Source of the DNA: Myotis daubentonii
Taxonomy: Eukaryota > Chordata > Mammalia > Chiroptera > Vespertilionidae
DNA length: 64,000 nucleotides
Direction of reading: 5' to 3'
NCBI RefSeq assembly: GCF_963259705.1
Contig: NC_081844.1
Coordinates: forward strand, 107,756,965-107,820,964
The first letter of the stretch is position 1, and every line of letters begins with the position of its first letter. Made by a program: the position numbers and the translations under genes. Below the pieces are notes generated by a model. That model made no database searches, was not told where the DNA came from, and saw nothing but the letters and a program-made list of their open reading frames with translations. This document shows, in pieces, positions 1-10,391 of this stretch.

Positions 1-391
1 CGCAGGCTGGGGGAGGACCAAGGACATTAGTGCCTGTACCCGGACAGAAGCTTAGAGCCCAACCAGGTGTAAGACTGTCTCATTCAGCTCCGGCGCCCAC
101 AGACCACAACACACATCCTCCAGGTCAGGGAGCTCAGTCAATTCAGTTATAAACACAGTGACTTAAGAAGCGGAACCCAGTCAATACAAGATCCTCTCGA
201 CACGCCCCACCCCCTCCCTCTCTCCAGGGCAAGCCAAGTTCCCAGGCTGTCTGGCCCCGCGGCATTCTCTGGACCATTCTCTGGACCACGCTCTGTCCCG
301 CCTGAGACAGCACACACCTGGCACACCGGCCCCTATTCAATGACCAGCTACCTGGTGATGGATGGTAACCAGTAACCGCCATTGCTCTGGG
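1..391. other. Unique sequence, nothing recognised
   Basis: No repeat, exon or RNA gene is evident. There is a local near-duplication of a short phrase around 259-285 (two copies of TCTCTGGACCA) but no larger structure. The minus-strand open frame here has no splice or promoter support. Confidence 0.5.
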
Positions 392-580
392 AATGGCTGT
401 GCCTGGGAGTCAGACTGCCTAGAAGCAGACTGATCTTGGGCATGTTACTTAACCTCTCTATGACTCAGTTTCTTCATCTGTAAAATGGGGATGTTACTAG
501 TACCTGCTTCAAAAGGTGGTTGTAAGGATTAAAGGAGGGAATATATACACAGGCCTGAGAACCGTGTCTGACACCAGCCA
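392..580 (+). mobile_element. MIR SINE remnant
   Basis: The stretch follows the MIR core in order: a GGGCATGTTACTTAACCTCT-like core, then CTCAGTTTCTTCATCTGTAA, then AAATGGGGAT and a TTGTAAGGATTAAA-like 3' part. MIR is an ancient tRNA-derived SINE fixed before the placental radiation. It is decayed and not active. Confidence 0.85.
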
Positions 581-1090
581 GTGGCAGGTGGCTGGTGGGG
601 GCATGGGGTGTGAGGAGCCTCCAAATTGTGTGAAATTCTATTGTTCTTTGCCATCCTCCACATTTTGGTATTTGAAGCATCCCTGCTTTGACATCTCCAT
701 GCAGAGAATGTTTTGTTTCTTTCAGATTATTTCCCTAGAAATGAAGTTTCTAGAAACACAGTTGCTGGTCAGAGGGGAGGGATATTTTAGGCCTTCGTTA
801 CACTTTGCCTAATTGTCTTCTGGACAGGTCCCGGGCTTCCCTGCCGCCAGCCACAGGGGAAGGACCACTTCCTCGAAGCTGCAGCGGGGTGGGTTCTGGA
901 AGTGTTGTGGGTGCTGATGGGGGCAGAGGGTGAAGCGGCCAGGAGAAGGGGCCACTGACATTTAAGAATGGGCGGGGGGGAGGGGGCGGGGAGTGGGCAG
1001 GGAATAGGAGAAGAGTCTGAAGGGGCTGAGGAGGATCCACCAGAGAGGCAAGACTCACATTCATTCAGAGACAAGAGAGCAAACGATGCG
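581..1090. other. Unique sequence with a purine-rich tract
   Basis: No gene or named repeat is recognised. A G-rich tract at about 967-1000 (runs of G broken by A) could form a G-quadruplex on the plus strand. The open frames on both strands here overlap each other and show no coding signature. Confidence 0.45.
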
Positions 1091-1094
1091 GGCC

Positions 1095-1205
1095 TGACAG
1101 GAAGGGTGACCTTGAGCAGAAGGCAGGCCTCCCTGGGCCTCAGTTTCCCTTCCTAGGAAATGGGCGTGACACTTTGCCTGCCTCCCAGGGCTGGGGAGGA
1201 ATGAC
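1095..1205 (+). mobile_element. MIR SINE fragment
   Basis: A GGTGACCTTGAGCAG-like core is followed by GGGCCTCAGTTTCCCTTCCT and a GGAAATGGGCG-like segment, matching the middle of MIR. Both ends are missing. Confidence 0.6.
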
Positions 1206-1711
1206 AGGAGAAGACAGGGGTGCCTGGGACACTGTGGGCTCTCCTCCCCCAGCGCCCACTGGTGGGAGCGAGTGCTGGCTTTGCTGTTTCCTTCAGCTTG
1301 AAGACATTCCACACTTTCAAGGAGGGGTTGGGAAGCTGGCCATCTCAACTGGAGGCAGCTGAAGGGCTCAAACCAGGACCGGGGAGATCTGAGCGTGACC
1401 TCGGTTCCCTGTGTGTTAAAAGGGGAGGGGGAGCAGGGGGCTCTCTCAAAACTCTACGCTTACTTGCTGTGAGTCCTGGGAAAGTGATTGAAATGTTCGG
1501 GCTCAGACTCCCTCATCTGTTCGAGATAATAGAATAGCTGTGGGACATGTATCCCCTGGGTGTTGTGAAAGTTAATGCTAAATGCCCAATTCATGAGCCC
1601 GCTCATCATTTTATGATTCTGCAAACCCAGTTCAACAGCAGGAATTGAGTGACAGGGAGTCAGGGGAGGGGTTGGGTGGAGGCCTTCACTTCTCTTTCAA
1701 GCAACAAACTC
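1206..1711. other. Unique sequence
   Basis: Nothing recognised beyond a weak MIR-like phrase near 1470-1540 (cctgggaaagtgattg, then ctccctcatctgttcgag). No exon or RNA gene is evident. Confidence 0.4.
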
Positions 1712-1890
1712 AACATGCTGTAACATGTAAAATAGGCTGTGTGACCTCAGGCAAGTTTTCTAACCGCTCTGTGCCTTAGTTCCCTCCTCCATTAATAAGG
1801 AGAATAGTATGTGCATTAAATGAGCTAATACTTACGAAATGCTTAGAGCCGGGCCAGGCATGCGGGCGGCGCTCAGCGGATCGTGGCTGT
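1712..1890 (+). mobile_element. MIR SINE remnant
   Basis: GGCTGTGTGACCTCAGGCAA, CTCTGTGCCTTAGTTCCCTC and a TTAAATGAGCTAATACTTAC-like 3' region occur in MIR order, ending in a degenerate GGCCAGGCATG-type terminus. A second MIR follows directly. Confidence 0.85.
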
Positions 1891-1909
1891 CATTTAGATG
1901 CTCTGGAAT

Positions 1910-2085
1910 TAGTAGGCTTTGGAACTAGCAGATGTGCCACAGAGCTCTGTTCCTCTGACCACCGGCTGTGTGACCTCGGTCAGGCCACTTAACCCCATGA
2001 AGGGCCAGTCTCCTCATTTGTAAAGACACGATGGTGGTGCCCACCTGGCAGAGCCAGCACAGAAAATGCTCAACCTGACTGCTGG
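1910..2085 (+). mobile_element. MIR SINE remnant
   Basis: GGCTGTGTGACCTCGGTCAG, a CACTTAACCCC-like piece and GTCTCCTCATTTGTAAAGAC match the MIR core. This is the second MIR in the same orientation within 400 bp. It could be an independent insertion or an old segmental copy of its neighbour; divergence is too high to tell by eye. Confidence 0.75.
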
Positions 2086-2490
2086 CTGCGGCCTTAGAGC
2101 GGGCACCTGCGGAAACAGCCAGCCCCATGCCCTGCAGCCCAGCTCTCCCCGTGGTGGGTGCACACACTGCTCACCAGAGGGCTCCCTCCCTTCCCCCTCC
2201 CACCCCGGCACTCACTGCCATGGGCAGGACCATCTCACTGACCCATGTAGCCGTAAATACTTGGAGAAGGGCCAGTCCAGGCCACGAGCTGACACCAAAG
2301 CCTTCAGTAGCTCCCCACTCGGCCGAGTCACATGCAAACTCCTCCCTGGGGCTGTGCTGTTCTGGCTGTGGACTCCCTGCCTGCTCTCTTCTCTGCCGCA
2401 TCCCAGGCTTCGTGTCCTGTTCTCAGAGCACAACCCACAGCCATGCTGCCCCGCAGCCCCCAGGCACCTCTCTTCAATTTCCACCCAATG
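2086..2490. other. Unique GC-rich sequence
   Basis: Several overlapping open frames on both strands cross this stretch and one runs on into the hAT element downstream, so they are not a conserved gene. No splice pair or CpG island is seen. Confidence 0.45.
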
Positions 2491-2498
2491 CCCTAGGC

Positions 2499-2710
2499 CA
2501 GCGGTTGCCAAACTCATTAGTCAACAGAGCCGAATATCAACAGTACAACGACTGAAATTTCTTTTGAGAGCCAAATTTTTTAAACTTAAACTATATAGGT
2601 GGGTACATTGTTATTAACTTAATTAGGGTACTCCTAAGGCTGAGGAAAAGCCATACTCAAGGGGCCAAAGAGCCGCATGTGGCTCACGAGCCGCAGTTTG
2701 CCGACCACAG
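2499..2710. mobile_element. Non-autonomous hAT element
   Basis: This 212-bp element is flanked by perfect 8-bp target duplications CCCTAGGC at 2491-2498 and 2711-2718. The ends CAGCGGTTGCCAAACT and AGTTTGCCGACCACAG are imperfect inverted repeats. The interior is AT-rich with repeated GAGCC phrases (GAGCCAAA, AGAGCCGCATGTGG). 8-bp duplications and CAG-type termini are hAT hallmarks. It encodes nothing and would have been moved by a transposase in trans. Intact duplications suggest a lineage-specific bat insertion. Confidence 0.9.
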
Positions 2711-2718
2711 CCCTAGGC

Positions 2719-2964
2719 CCAACTCAAATGCCACGTGCTCCATGGAGCCTCCCTTGCTCCCTGGGGCAGAAATGGCTTCTGTGACACACAGCCCTGCCCA
2801 TTCACACCCACTCTTGCACATGCACATACCCACACACTCACTCATGCACCATTCTCATCCATGAGTCACTTGAGACCAGGGACCCTGCCCTGCCCATCTG
2901 CCCAGCTCTCAGCTCAGCTCTCAGCCCCACCCTGTCAGACTGTTTAGTCTGGTCCCTGTGAGGG
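2719..2964. other. Unique sequence, CA-rich in part
   Basis: A loose CA/CAC-rich patch lies at 2786-2860 and a short GCTCTCAGCTCA direct repeat at about 2905-2925. No gene is recognised. Confidence 0.4.
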
Positions 2965-3215
2965 AGCGTGCCACGATGGGAAGGGGGTACACTTGGGAGT
3001 AACAGCTGGGGGTTCAAATCTGAGCTTTGCACCTGAGTGACTCCAGGGCATCACTCACCCACCAGAGCCTCAGTTTCCTGGTCTGTGCTCACCTATGCTC
3101 ACCTTACAGAGCCATCAGGAGGACTCACCAAAAAGAGGATGCAAAACACACCTCACTCAGGACCTAGCATGTGAGTGCTCAATAAATACTAGTCCTTGCC
3201 GATCATTCATTCATT
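2965..3215 (+). mobile_element. MIR SINE, nearly full length
   Basis: It starts near the MIR head (GGTACACTTGGGAGTAACAG-like), passes GGGTTCAAATCTGAG, a gap-containing core, GAGCCTCAGTTTCCTGGTCT and ends with ACCTAGCATGTGAGTGCTCA then ATAAAT. The full 5'-to-3' order is preserved. Confidence 0.85.
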
Positions 3216-4640
3216 CACCAGCACAATTCACAAACACTGGCTATGTGCAGGGCCCTTGGGGACTGTTAGTCACCGCCAACCCCTCCCTCCATGAGCTCCT
3301 AGGCTGGTCCCAGGTTGTGACCCACCAGTGCTCAGGGATGTGTACCCTGGGAGGTCCCCAATCAAGATTCCTCTTAGGAGCCCAAAGCACCCTGACCCGC
3401 ACCTCAATTTTCCTTGTCATAGGGAGAAAATAAAAAGGGGTTAATGGCTTGTGACTGCTACTGATTGCTTTCAGCTCAGTCCCAGGGAGTTCTGGGGTGC
3501 CTTTTCCAGATAAATTTCATCTTATTTGTCACTCACATAACAAAGTACTTGCAGGAAGTTTGCCCAGCTTGCTCTACCCTTGCTACTGAAGGGCAGACAG
3601 AGAGCTCCGCCTTATGGACTTACGATTGGCTGATGTCCCTGCCCATCATACCTGCCCTGGCCCACCCCTTCAAAGCGGATGCTGGCCCAGGCAAACCCTG
3701 TGTTTACTCCCAGAAAATGAGGAGAAACCCATGAAAAAGCAATTTCTTCCATGAGTAGAGGGGTGACGTTTGAGCATTTGCATACTGGGCAATATGTTGG
3801 TTTGTGGTAGGAAACAAAGGTTTATAAAGATAACACTGATCGGGCTCTGGGTAACTTGGCGTCCTGACATGTTCACCTCATAGCTCATTTTAGAACAACC
3901 AGAGTGAGGTCTGGCCTGGAGAAGAGGGCCGCCCAGATTTTGGCAAAAGCCTACGGCGAGGAAAGGCCCTGGTGGTCCTGGCTGGCTCCCGGGGCAGGAG
4001 AGAGCCAGCCCTTCACCGCCCTCCACTCCCCCTTCCTCACGGAGGAACCTAGTTCCCAGGGCGCTGGTGAAACTGACCCCATGGTGTGGCGGTTCTCCCG
4101 TGTCGTTGGGTACCGGACAAGCCAGGGTTCAGGGATCAGCCCAGACTTCAATACAGTCCCTCAACTGCCAGTTGTTGGTGACTTCCAGGGCACAGCAGCC
4201 AACGACTGTGCCCGCTGCAGGAAATGAGGGAGGGGGCAGTAGAGGAGACTCTTAGAATTTCCAACCATTTCCTTCTCCCGTCTCGTCTTGTGGCTTCAAC
4301 AGCCGTTTCCCTGGAGTTATCCCCCTTTTGCAGATGAGGGGCTTGGGAAGGGAGAGGAAGTTAGCTGAGACCCACACCTAGGAAACCTCACTCTTTCTCC
4401 CAATCATCCCAGCGCTTGGCTGGCGCTCCGAAGTGTTGGCTGAAATGGCACCGTCCCAAGGGTGGGGGTGGGGGTGGGGGTCCCGCCCAGGAGGCTCTCC
4501 AGGCTAGTAGCATGGGCAGGTGGCTAGGGAAATAAAGCCTGCATGGGACGCACGCACAGGGGTGAGGGCTGCCAGAGACGGCCGGGGGAGCGCCCTGCTC
4601 TGAGGAACTGGGGAAGTCAGAAGACAGAAAATCACTATCT
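3216..4640. other. Unique sequence, no recognised gene
   Basis: About 1.4 kb without a confident repeat or exon. Overlapping open frames at 3670-4227 lie on both strands with no shared coding signature. A short MIR-like phrase (TTTTGCAGATGAGGGGCTTG) occurs at about 4326-4345. Confidence 0.4.
4459..4481 (+). repeat. (GGGGGT)n short tandem repeat
   Basis: Three GGGGGT units follow a shorter GGT. Runs of five G make this a possible plus-strand G-quadruplex. Confidence 0.85.
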
Positions 4641-4649
4641 GAACAGATT

Positions 4650-4985
4650 TATCGGGTTTTTCATTCACTAGTTCACATGACTGAGCACCGACTATAAACC
4701 TGGATAGTGGGTAGAAGATGAAAGATCCAGGCCTGCCTTTCGCGTGGGAGACAGACAAAATGACAGTTAACCAAGGAGGTAAGCGCCTCTGCAGAGGGGC
4801 TGAGGCTCTGGGAGGGAATCAGACATCCTGGCAGACCTCAGACACGGCTTCCCACAGGAGGTGATGCCTGAACAGAGTCTTGAAACCAAAGCAGAAGTTG
4901 AACGGCCAGAAAAATGAATGAATCAATGCGTCCATGAATGAAGGCCTTTGCAGCACTGGGAACAGCAGGTGCCGTGGGGCAAACG
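4650..4985 (-). mobile_element. L2 LINE 3' fragment
   Basis: Read on the plus strand it follows the reverse complement of the L2 3' region: CATGACTGAGCACCGACTAT, later GGAGACAGACAAAATGACAG, and GGAGGTGATGCCTGAACAGA with GGCCTTTGCAGCACTGGGAA. L2 is an ancient inactive LINE. Confidence 0.7.
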
Positions 4986-5064
4986 CAAGGAGAGCAGAGT
5001 CACGTGTGCACGCGGTGCTTCTGCGGGTGTGAGCAGCTGCACTGTCAGTACCACCGGGTGATGG

Positions 5065-5210
5065 CCAGGGCACTGACGTTCGTTACCTATGGTCCTTACA
5101 GCAGTCCCGTGAGGCTGCTGTTAGTAACATGTCCTAGAGGAGAAAACAGAGGCTTCTCATACAGATTAGCTCTGAAACTGGGTCCTGACCCCTGCTGGCG
5201 AGACGTAGTA
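5065..5210 (-). mobile_element. MIR SINE remnant
   Basis: Reverse-oriented MIR: GGTCCTTACAGCAGTCCCGT, then TCCTAGAGGAGAAAACAGAG, then a decayed CTGAAACTGGGTCCTGACCC region. Confidence 0.65.
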
Positions 5211-5264
5211 TAACAGCCTCTGCATGAAAAGATGAGATTCAGTTCAAAGAACGTTTACTTAGGG

Positions 5265-5640
5265 TTACTATTAGTCAGGATGCCGTTGACTGCCCGCTGC
5301 AGAAGCCAATTAAAGGAAACTGGGGGGAAAAAATAAATAAATAAAGGAAACTAGGATTGGCAGAGAGAAAAAACTGTCTCATAGACCTGAAGAAACCAGA
5401 GCAGCTTCAAGCATGACTGGGTCCACATACTTAAATGTCATTAGAAATGTGTCTTTCTCCAGCTTTCAACTCAATTTCACACTATGGTGACTTCATTCTC
5501 AGGCAGAGTCTCCCCAGGGTGCCACCGACACGCCAAGCTGACATCATACCATGGTAATGGCCCCGTGGGAAATATGTCCCTGTCCTACTGATTCAACACA
5601 AGGTTTCAGGCTTCCGTTCCATTGGCTGGGTTGGGCCATG
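5265..5640. repeat. Ancient dispersed repeat, copy 1
   Basis: The order of phrases (AGCTTCAAGCATGACTGGGT, GTGACTTCATTCTCAGGCAG, AGTCTCCCCAGGGTGCCACC, CATTGGCTGGGTTGGGCCAT) looks like a known mammal-wide interspersed repeat, and similar phrases recur at 59735-60100. I do not place the family confidently; an LTR or DNA element is possible. An A-rich AAATAAATAAATAAA stretch sits at 5329-5344. Confidence 0.45.
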
Positions 5641-6429
5641 TGTGTACCTGCAAACCCACACCTGGAGCCAGGGCAAAGAATTAGAGGTCAACCCCACCTC
5701 ACCCACAGACGATGAGTGGGGAAGTTTGGATCCCAAAGAAAAGTCCAGGTGCTGTTCCCCAGAGGAGCGGAATGGAATGGGGGGCGGGGGTGAAAGTGAC
5801 AGGTGTTTACCACAGGCACATATGGAGTGGCAGACACCGTATTCCGTGCTCTCCTAGAATCCCATTAAAATCCCTTAGCTTTAAGTGTCAGGGCTCAGGG
5901 CAAAGATGGGCCATGAAGGGGCCCAGCAATCTTAAACCTACCAGAATTTCTAGAAGTGTGTAAGGTCATAGAGTCTACACAATGTGGGAAGCCAGCGCAG
6001 TGTCTCATCCCAGTTCTCACTCGGCATGGATGGCAAGCTAAGCAAAGGAGGAGGGACTCCATGCCACTGGACTTAAGTCAAATAATGTTAAATATGCATG
6101 TTACTAAAATTTCATAACATGGTAAAATTCCATATGGTAAGGAGGAAAAAGAATGAGAAAAAAGGCAACTTAAGACAAAGCAAGGAAAAACGGGAAATTT
6201 GAGAAAAGGTGGGGCAAATATAAAACTCAAAATCACATTGAAGAAATTTGTCAGGATAGATTAGTAATCAAAGTACCTGTAAATAGAACAAGCCGGCCAA
6301 TGGGAAAAAAAAAAAAAAATGAAGGTCAGGCTTAATGTTTTATATCCAAGCAAGACATAAGGAGACAAACATGTTGAAAGTATAAGGAAGGAAAAATGAG
6401 ATAAACTAGGCATATACTAACCAAAATAA
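5641..6429. other. Unique to AT-rich sequence
   Basis: The left part is unique. From about 6080 it becomes A-rich and may be a very decayed L1/HAL1 arm leading into the clearer L1 tract downstream. A homopolymer A run is at 6305-6319. Confidence 0.35.
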
Positions 6430-7055
6430 ATCTGTGTGGCTAAATTCATATCAGACAAGGTGAACAGAAAGCAAAAAGTATCGCTCAAGATTAAGATTGT
6501 CATCATATTTTTAGAGATTCAATTCACCAGAAAGATAACTTGCATGTACCATATAAACTGACTTCAAAACTATCTAAAGTAAAATTGACAGAACTACACA
6601 GAGACGTTAATCATTAATGCCATAAACACATAATATTAAGAATGAAAGGGCAATACTATTTAGGATGTTGTAGAGATTAAGAATGGTAAGATCAATTTTA
6701 TGCCCCAAACAAGAGAAAACTCAGATACTGTAAACAAATTCCTAGCAAAACAGGGCTTGCCAAACCTGACTTGAGGAGACATAGAAAAACTGACTGGTCC
6801 TCTAAGCATTAGAAATAAATGAAATGAATGGAATACCAGCAGCACTTGGCTTTACAAAGCAGTTCCACCCAACACTCAAGGAGCAGCTCATTGCAGTCCT
6901 GACAAACTCTATCAGAGGAGAGAAAAAGGGAAACTTGGCCACTTATGTGATGAGGCCACCCTGGTGTAGATTCAAAAGTAAGCTTGAGAAGGGAAATGGT
7001 AAAAAACACGAGACAACTCTGATATCCCTCAACAGGGGGTGGATAAACTGGAGTA

Positions 7056-7353
7056 TCTATATATATAAAAGCCTAAGTGACCGTTATGATCAGTCAACCG
7101 AACGACTGGTTGACCAGTCACTATGACACGCACTGACCACCAGGGGGCAGATACTCAATGCAGGAGCTGCCCCCTGGTGGTCAGTGCACTCCCACAGCCA
7201 ACCTCCTGTGGTCCCTCCCCAAGCCAGCTGGTCCCTGGTCTATGGGCCCCGATCGGGGCTGGCTAGACTGGGTGAGACGGCCCCAATCGGCCCTGATCAC
7301 CAGCCAGGCTGAGGAACCATACCCATGCATGAATTCATGCACTGGGCCTCTAG
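7056..7353 (+). mobile_element. HeliBat-like non-autonomous Helitron
   Basis: It begins TCTATATATATAAAAGCC and ends with a GCATGAATTCATGC hairpin, then GGGCCTCTAG, giving the Helitron 5' TC and 3' CTRR. The flanks are A at 7055 and T at 7354, the usual A|T target. It sits inside an old L1 and shows no target duplication, as expected for rolling-circle insertion. It codes for nothing. Internally it carries a perfect 21-bp inverted repeat with two CTCF-like motifs. Confidence 0.92.
7130..7187. promoter_or_regulatory. Opposed CTCF-like motifs in a perfect inverted repeat
   Basis: Arms 7130-7150 and 7167-7187 are perfect reverse complements of 21 bp around a 16-bp spacer. Each contains CCACCAGGGGGCAG (plus at 7137-7150, minus at 7167-7180), which closely matches the CTCF core CCANNAGRKGGC. 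Binding is inferred, not seen. The repeat could also be purely structural in the Helitron. Confidence 0.6.
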
Positions 7354-7560
7354 TATCCACATAATGGGATCCTTCACAACAGTGAAGATGAACCATAGAT
7401 TCACACATGACACAATCTAATCTCATAAATCTAACATTAAACAACAACCACCACAAAGATAGCTACAGAAAAAGTCATGAAACATGATCGCATGTCTATA
7501 AAAGTAAAAGGCAGCCAGAACAACACCATATATTGTTTAGGGAAACATAAACGTTTGCTG

Positions 7561-9084
7561 AAGCAAGTTGAAGGCTAGTAAACTTCTATTTCTCAACCTG
7601 AGAGGTGGTTACACCTGCATCTATTTAATATTCTTTTGTTTTCTCTAAACCATGTGTATGTGTTTTTATAGTCTCTGGATATATGAATGCATTTCATTTT
7701 AAAATATTTAATAATGAAATTGACATGTAACAAAAAGTATGTCTGAGTAGAGGAGTTAGTTGAGATGTTTATTTTGTTTTGTTAATTTCTATGTTCTGTA
7801 TTTTATCATGAACATGAGATATTTCCATAGTAATCTTATTTTAAGTGATTGTTCAGCCTTTTAGGAGAAGGGAGGTAGTTATTTCCTAGCCTAGAGCTAG
7901 CCTTTCTTTGATAATTTTGCTCATTTCAGTGAAAGTCACTTTATCAGAGGCACAGGCTAGGTCTGGAATATTGACCCAAGGGTAGATACCTACCTGCCTG
8001 TGTGGTCAAATATATACACTGTAGCATACCTCTGGGCCAGAGATATGACCTTGAGGTCCAGGGAGGCTGGGTGTGCGGGGGGAAGGAGAGCTGGGGCCTC
8101 CAGCATTTAAAGGACACATGGGTGTTGGCTGTGGCCGTTGGCTGTGTCCTTGCTCACAAAGCCTTGCAAAGTCAGGCACTCAAATATACAGCTCCCACCT
8201 GAGGGGCCCCGAGGGGAAGTTCTCCCTCTCTCCATGCGGGAGGGAGAAGGAACGGTGAGCTTGACTCCCCGGTGGCTTCACAGATAATGGCTGGAGCTGA
8301 GGCAGAATGAGCTTCATGGGACATCCCCAGGAACCAAGAGTGGTCTCAGGGCCAAGGGATGGACGGCTCCTTTGGTTGACAGTGGACAAGGAAAGCTGCC
8401 ACTCCAGCCTAGGCAGGGACGTGAGAAACGAGGCAGAATTTATGGCCTTAGAGCTGAAGCCAGACCCTGCCCTGCCCTGGAGCTGCAGATCTGCCCAAAA
8501 GAATCTCTAGGGACCCCTGTCAAGTTCGGCTTCTGTTTGAGCCAAGGGTGAGCTGGCATGGCCAGGGACTGTGACAGCACTCTCCATTTGCAAATCCTCT
8601 CTCTGTCCAGCTCATCGCCCTCCCCCACCTGCATTATACACGCTTAGATGTCTACACCAGTTCTCTGTTTCCACTATTTCCATAAATGGAAATGCAGTAT
8701 CATGTGTGGAAAATGATGCAATAACTCAAAACTGTCATCAGTGTGGCCAGATCCAACTGCCGGTCAAAGCTCTGAGCCTGGGCCGTGCTCTGTTACAAAG
8801 GCAGATGCAGGTAATAGGGGCCGAAACCGGGGAGTCTGGCTGAGCCATTGCCTCCGACCCCACAGGGCTGGCAATACGGACGAGGAAGGAATCTGAGTGA
8901 ATGTCGCTGAAGGCAAAGCAGGTCTGCCACCCACATCCTCGCAGGCCGCAGGGCGGAGGAGCTCTGTGTGCCCACAAGTAAGGGAAGTCCTCTGCTTTCC
9001 AAAATGTATGTCAAATACTTTATGGAAAAAACTGTCCTACCAAGCATTTGGCTTACACACCTTCAGTGGCCTCAACTTCCATCA
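7561..9084. other. Unique sequence, AT-rich then GC-richer
   Basis: About 1.5 kb with no recognised repeat or gene. AT-rich to about 7960, then mixed composition. Open frames at 8002-8510 and 8571-8843 are unsupported by splice sites. Weak donor-like sequences (GCAGGTAATA near 8807, ACAAGTAAGG near 8974) were seen but not paired with acceptors. Confidence 0.4.
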
Positions 9085-9290
9085 GCTTGGCATTCACTGA
9101 GGACCTGCTGAGTGCCAGCCACATTGCAGGGTCTGGAGGGCAAGCATCTTGCCTACGGGGAGCAGACATTCTAATGGAGAGACAGAGTTGCTCACCACTG
9201 ACTTGGATGCCAGGCTGACTAAATCTTTGTGCCACATTCTCCCAACCTTCCCCCAGCTCATGCACGGCATGCTGTGGGTGTTCAGGATCC
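9085..9290 (-). mobile_element. L2 LINE 3' fragment
   Basis: Antisense L2 3' signature: TTCACTGAGGACCTGCTGAG, TGCCAGCCACATTGCAGGGT, and GGAGCAGACATTCTAATGGA then GAGACAGAG. Confidence 0.7.
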
Positions 9291-9413
9291 TTTCATTAAG
9301 ATTCAGAAATACCAAGTTTTAACTGGGCTCCTACTCTGAGCCAGTCTTTAGAACACGTAATCCTTTCAATAATTAGAAAGGAATAAAGGCTATATATATG
9401 TAAAGGTATATAT

Positions 9414-9634
9414 TCTATATATATATATAAAAGGCTAATATGCAAAGTCCCCTGGGGAGTTTGACTGGGAGACTGGGAGTTCAATCACGCTCTATGACAT
9501 GTGCTGACCACCAGGGGGCAGCATGGAATGAAGGAAGGCCCCGGCCAGCAGCAGGAAGACCCAAATAGGCCCTGATCGCTGGCCAGGCCTAGGGACCCTA
9601 CCCATGCACGAAATTTCATGCACTGCGCCCCTAG
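9414..9634 (+). mobile_element. HeliBat-like Helitron, short form
   Basis: It begins TCTATATATATATATAAAAG then GCTAATATGCAAAGT and ends with the hairpin GCACGAAATTTCATGC, GCGCCCCTAG and flanking T. The 5' flank base is T rather than the usual A. At 221 bp it is a short non-autonomous copy. It carries one CTCF-like core at 9508-9521. Confidence 0.92.
9508..9521 (+). promoter_or_regulatory. CTCF-like core motif inside a Helitron
   Basis: CCACCAGGGGGCAG, preceded by GCTGA, is the same motif and flank as the left arm in the Helitron at 7056-7353. The opposed second arm is absent here. Function is inferred from motif match only. Confidence 0.5.
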
Positions 9635-9931
9635 TGTTATATATAAAGGTAGTTAACCTCATATACTTCATATGAATAGGGCTTAAGTCATTTGACCAAG
9701 GACACACAACATGTTAGAAGCAGATTTGGGATTTGGTAGCAGGTGTCTAGAATGCTCCCCCTTGTGGGTTGAGGGAAGACGTTACCACTGTACATGGGTG
9801 GCCGGTGCCCTTCCCACCCCACCCTTCTTGGGGCCTGACATAGGAGAAGCAAAGGCCAGAGGCTAGGGCCTGGCCCCACGGGCCTCGTCTGGCTGTCGCT
9901 GCAGCCCTGACCTGTGCTTGTGTCTCCTCAG

Positions 9932-10073
9932 GAAGCCTGCACTGTCCTGCACCGTGAGCTCCAGCAACCTTCTGAGCTGCTACAAGAGTCTGTGGGGACG
10001 TCGGCTCCTCCAGAGACACGGGGGAGGCCCCTCGGAGCAGCCACTGAGGACACCGCCCTCCCAGGCTGCCTAG
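9932..10073 (+). CDS. Possible terminal coding exon, product unknown
   Basis: A strong acceptor (pyrimidine-rich CTGTGCTTGTGTCTCCTCAG at 9912-9931) precedes an open frame that starts after one split-codon base and runs 46 codons to TAG at 10071-10073. Codon choice looks protein-like; the peptide includes LLSCYKSLWGRRLLQR and has Ser/Cys-rich then basic character. About 310 bp downstream there is a CATAAA signal followed by a T/GT-rich stretch, so 10074-about 10410 would be a 3' UTR. I do not recognise the protein and found no matching upstream exon in the window. It could be a chance frame or a non-coding RNA end. Confidence 0.3.
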
Positions 10074-10385
10074 ACCCGGCCCCAGGACACTAAAGATACT
10101 GATCCCGGTCACCAAGATGTGACTCCTGGAGCCCCTAAGGGCCCAGTGGCCCCCAAAGCCACCGAGGAGGCCCCCTCAGTGACTCCCAGAGCACACACTG
10201 GGGTGCCAGGGTCCACAGGCCCTGTCTGTACTCAGCATTCCCAGAGAGGTGTTCAGGACTCTCTGAGCCCAAGCTCACAGTGGTGCTGGCCCTGAGTCCT
10301 GAGCAGAGATGGGGGGACATGTGGGATGTGTGCACGTGTGTGCACGGATGTGAACGTGCCCTCTGAGCACAGCAGAGGGTGTTGC

Positions 10386-10391
10386 CATAAA
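10386..10391 (+). terminator. Candidate poly(A) signal CATAAA
   Basis: CATAAA is a known single-base variant of AATAAA. A downstream TCTCGTTCCCTGTGGGTTCT stretch could serve as the U/GU-rich element. It supports the candidate exon ending near 10410. Confidence 0.35.

Larger units (their letters stand above)
6430..7560 (+). mobile_element. Ancient L1 (L1M/HAL1-like) fragments
   Basis: The part at 6500-6610 resembles the L1 ORF2 endonuclease region (CACCAGAAAGATAACTTGCA, AGTAAAATTGACAGAACTAC). The part at 7015-7055 and again from 7354 resembles an L1M 3' region (CAACAGGGGGTGGATAAACT before, ATCCACATAATGGGATCC after). A Helitron splits the two halves. No frame is intact, so it is a dead copy. 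Confidence 0.65.
9305..9765 (-). mobile_element. MIR SINE split by a Helitron
   Basis: The left part (CTGGGCTCCTACTCTGAGCC, AACACGTAATCCTTTCAATA) and right part (TTAAGTCATTTGACCAAGGA, then AAGCAGATTTGGGATTTGGT) are the two halves of one reverse-oriented MIR, interrupted at 9414-9634. The nesting dates the Helitron as younger than the MIR. Confidence 0.65.

Noticed and set aside
2066..2617. 183-codon plus-strand frame
   Set aside because: It reads from unique DNA into the hAT element at 2499, so it is not a conserved gene.
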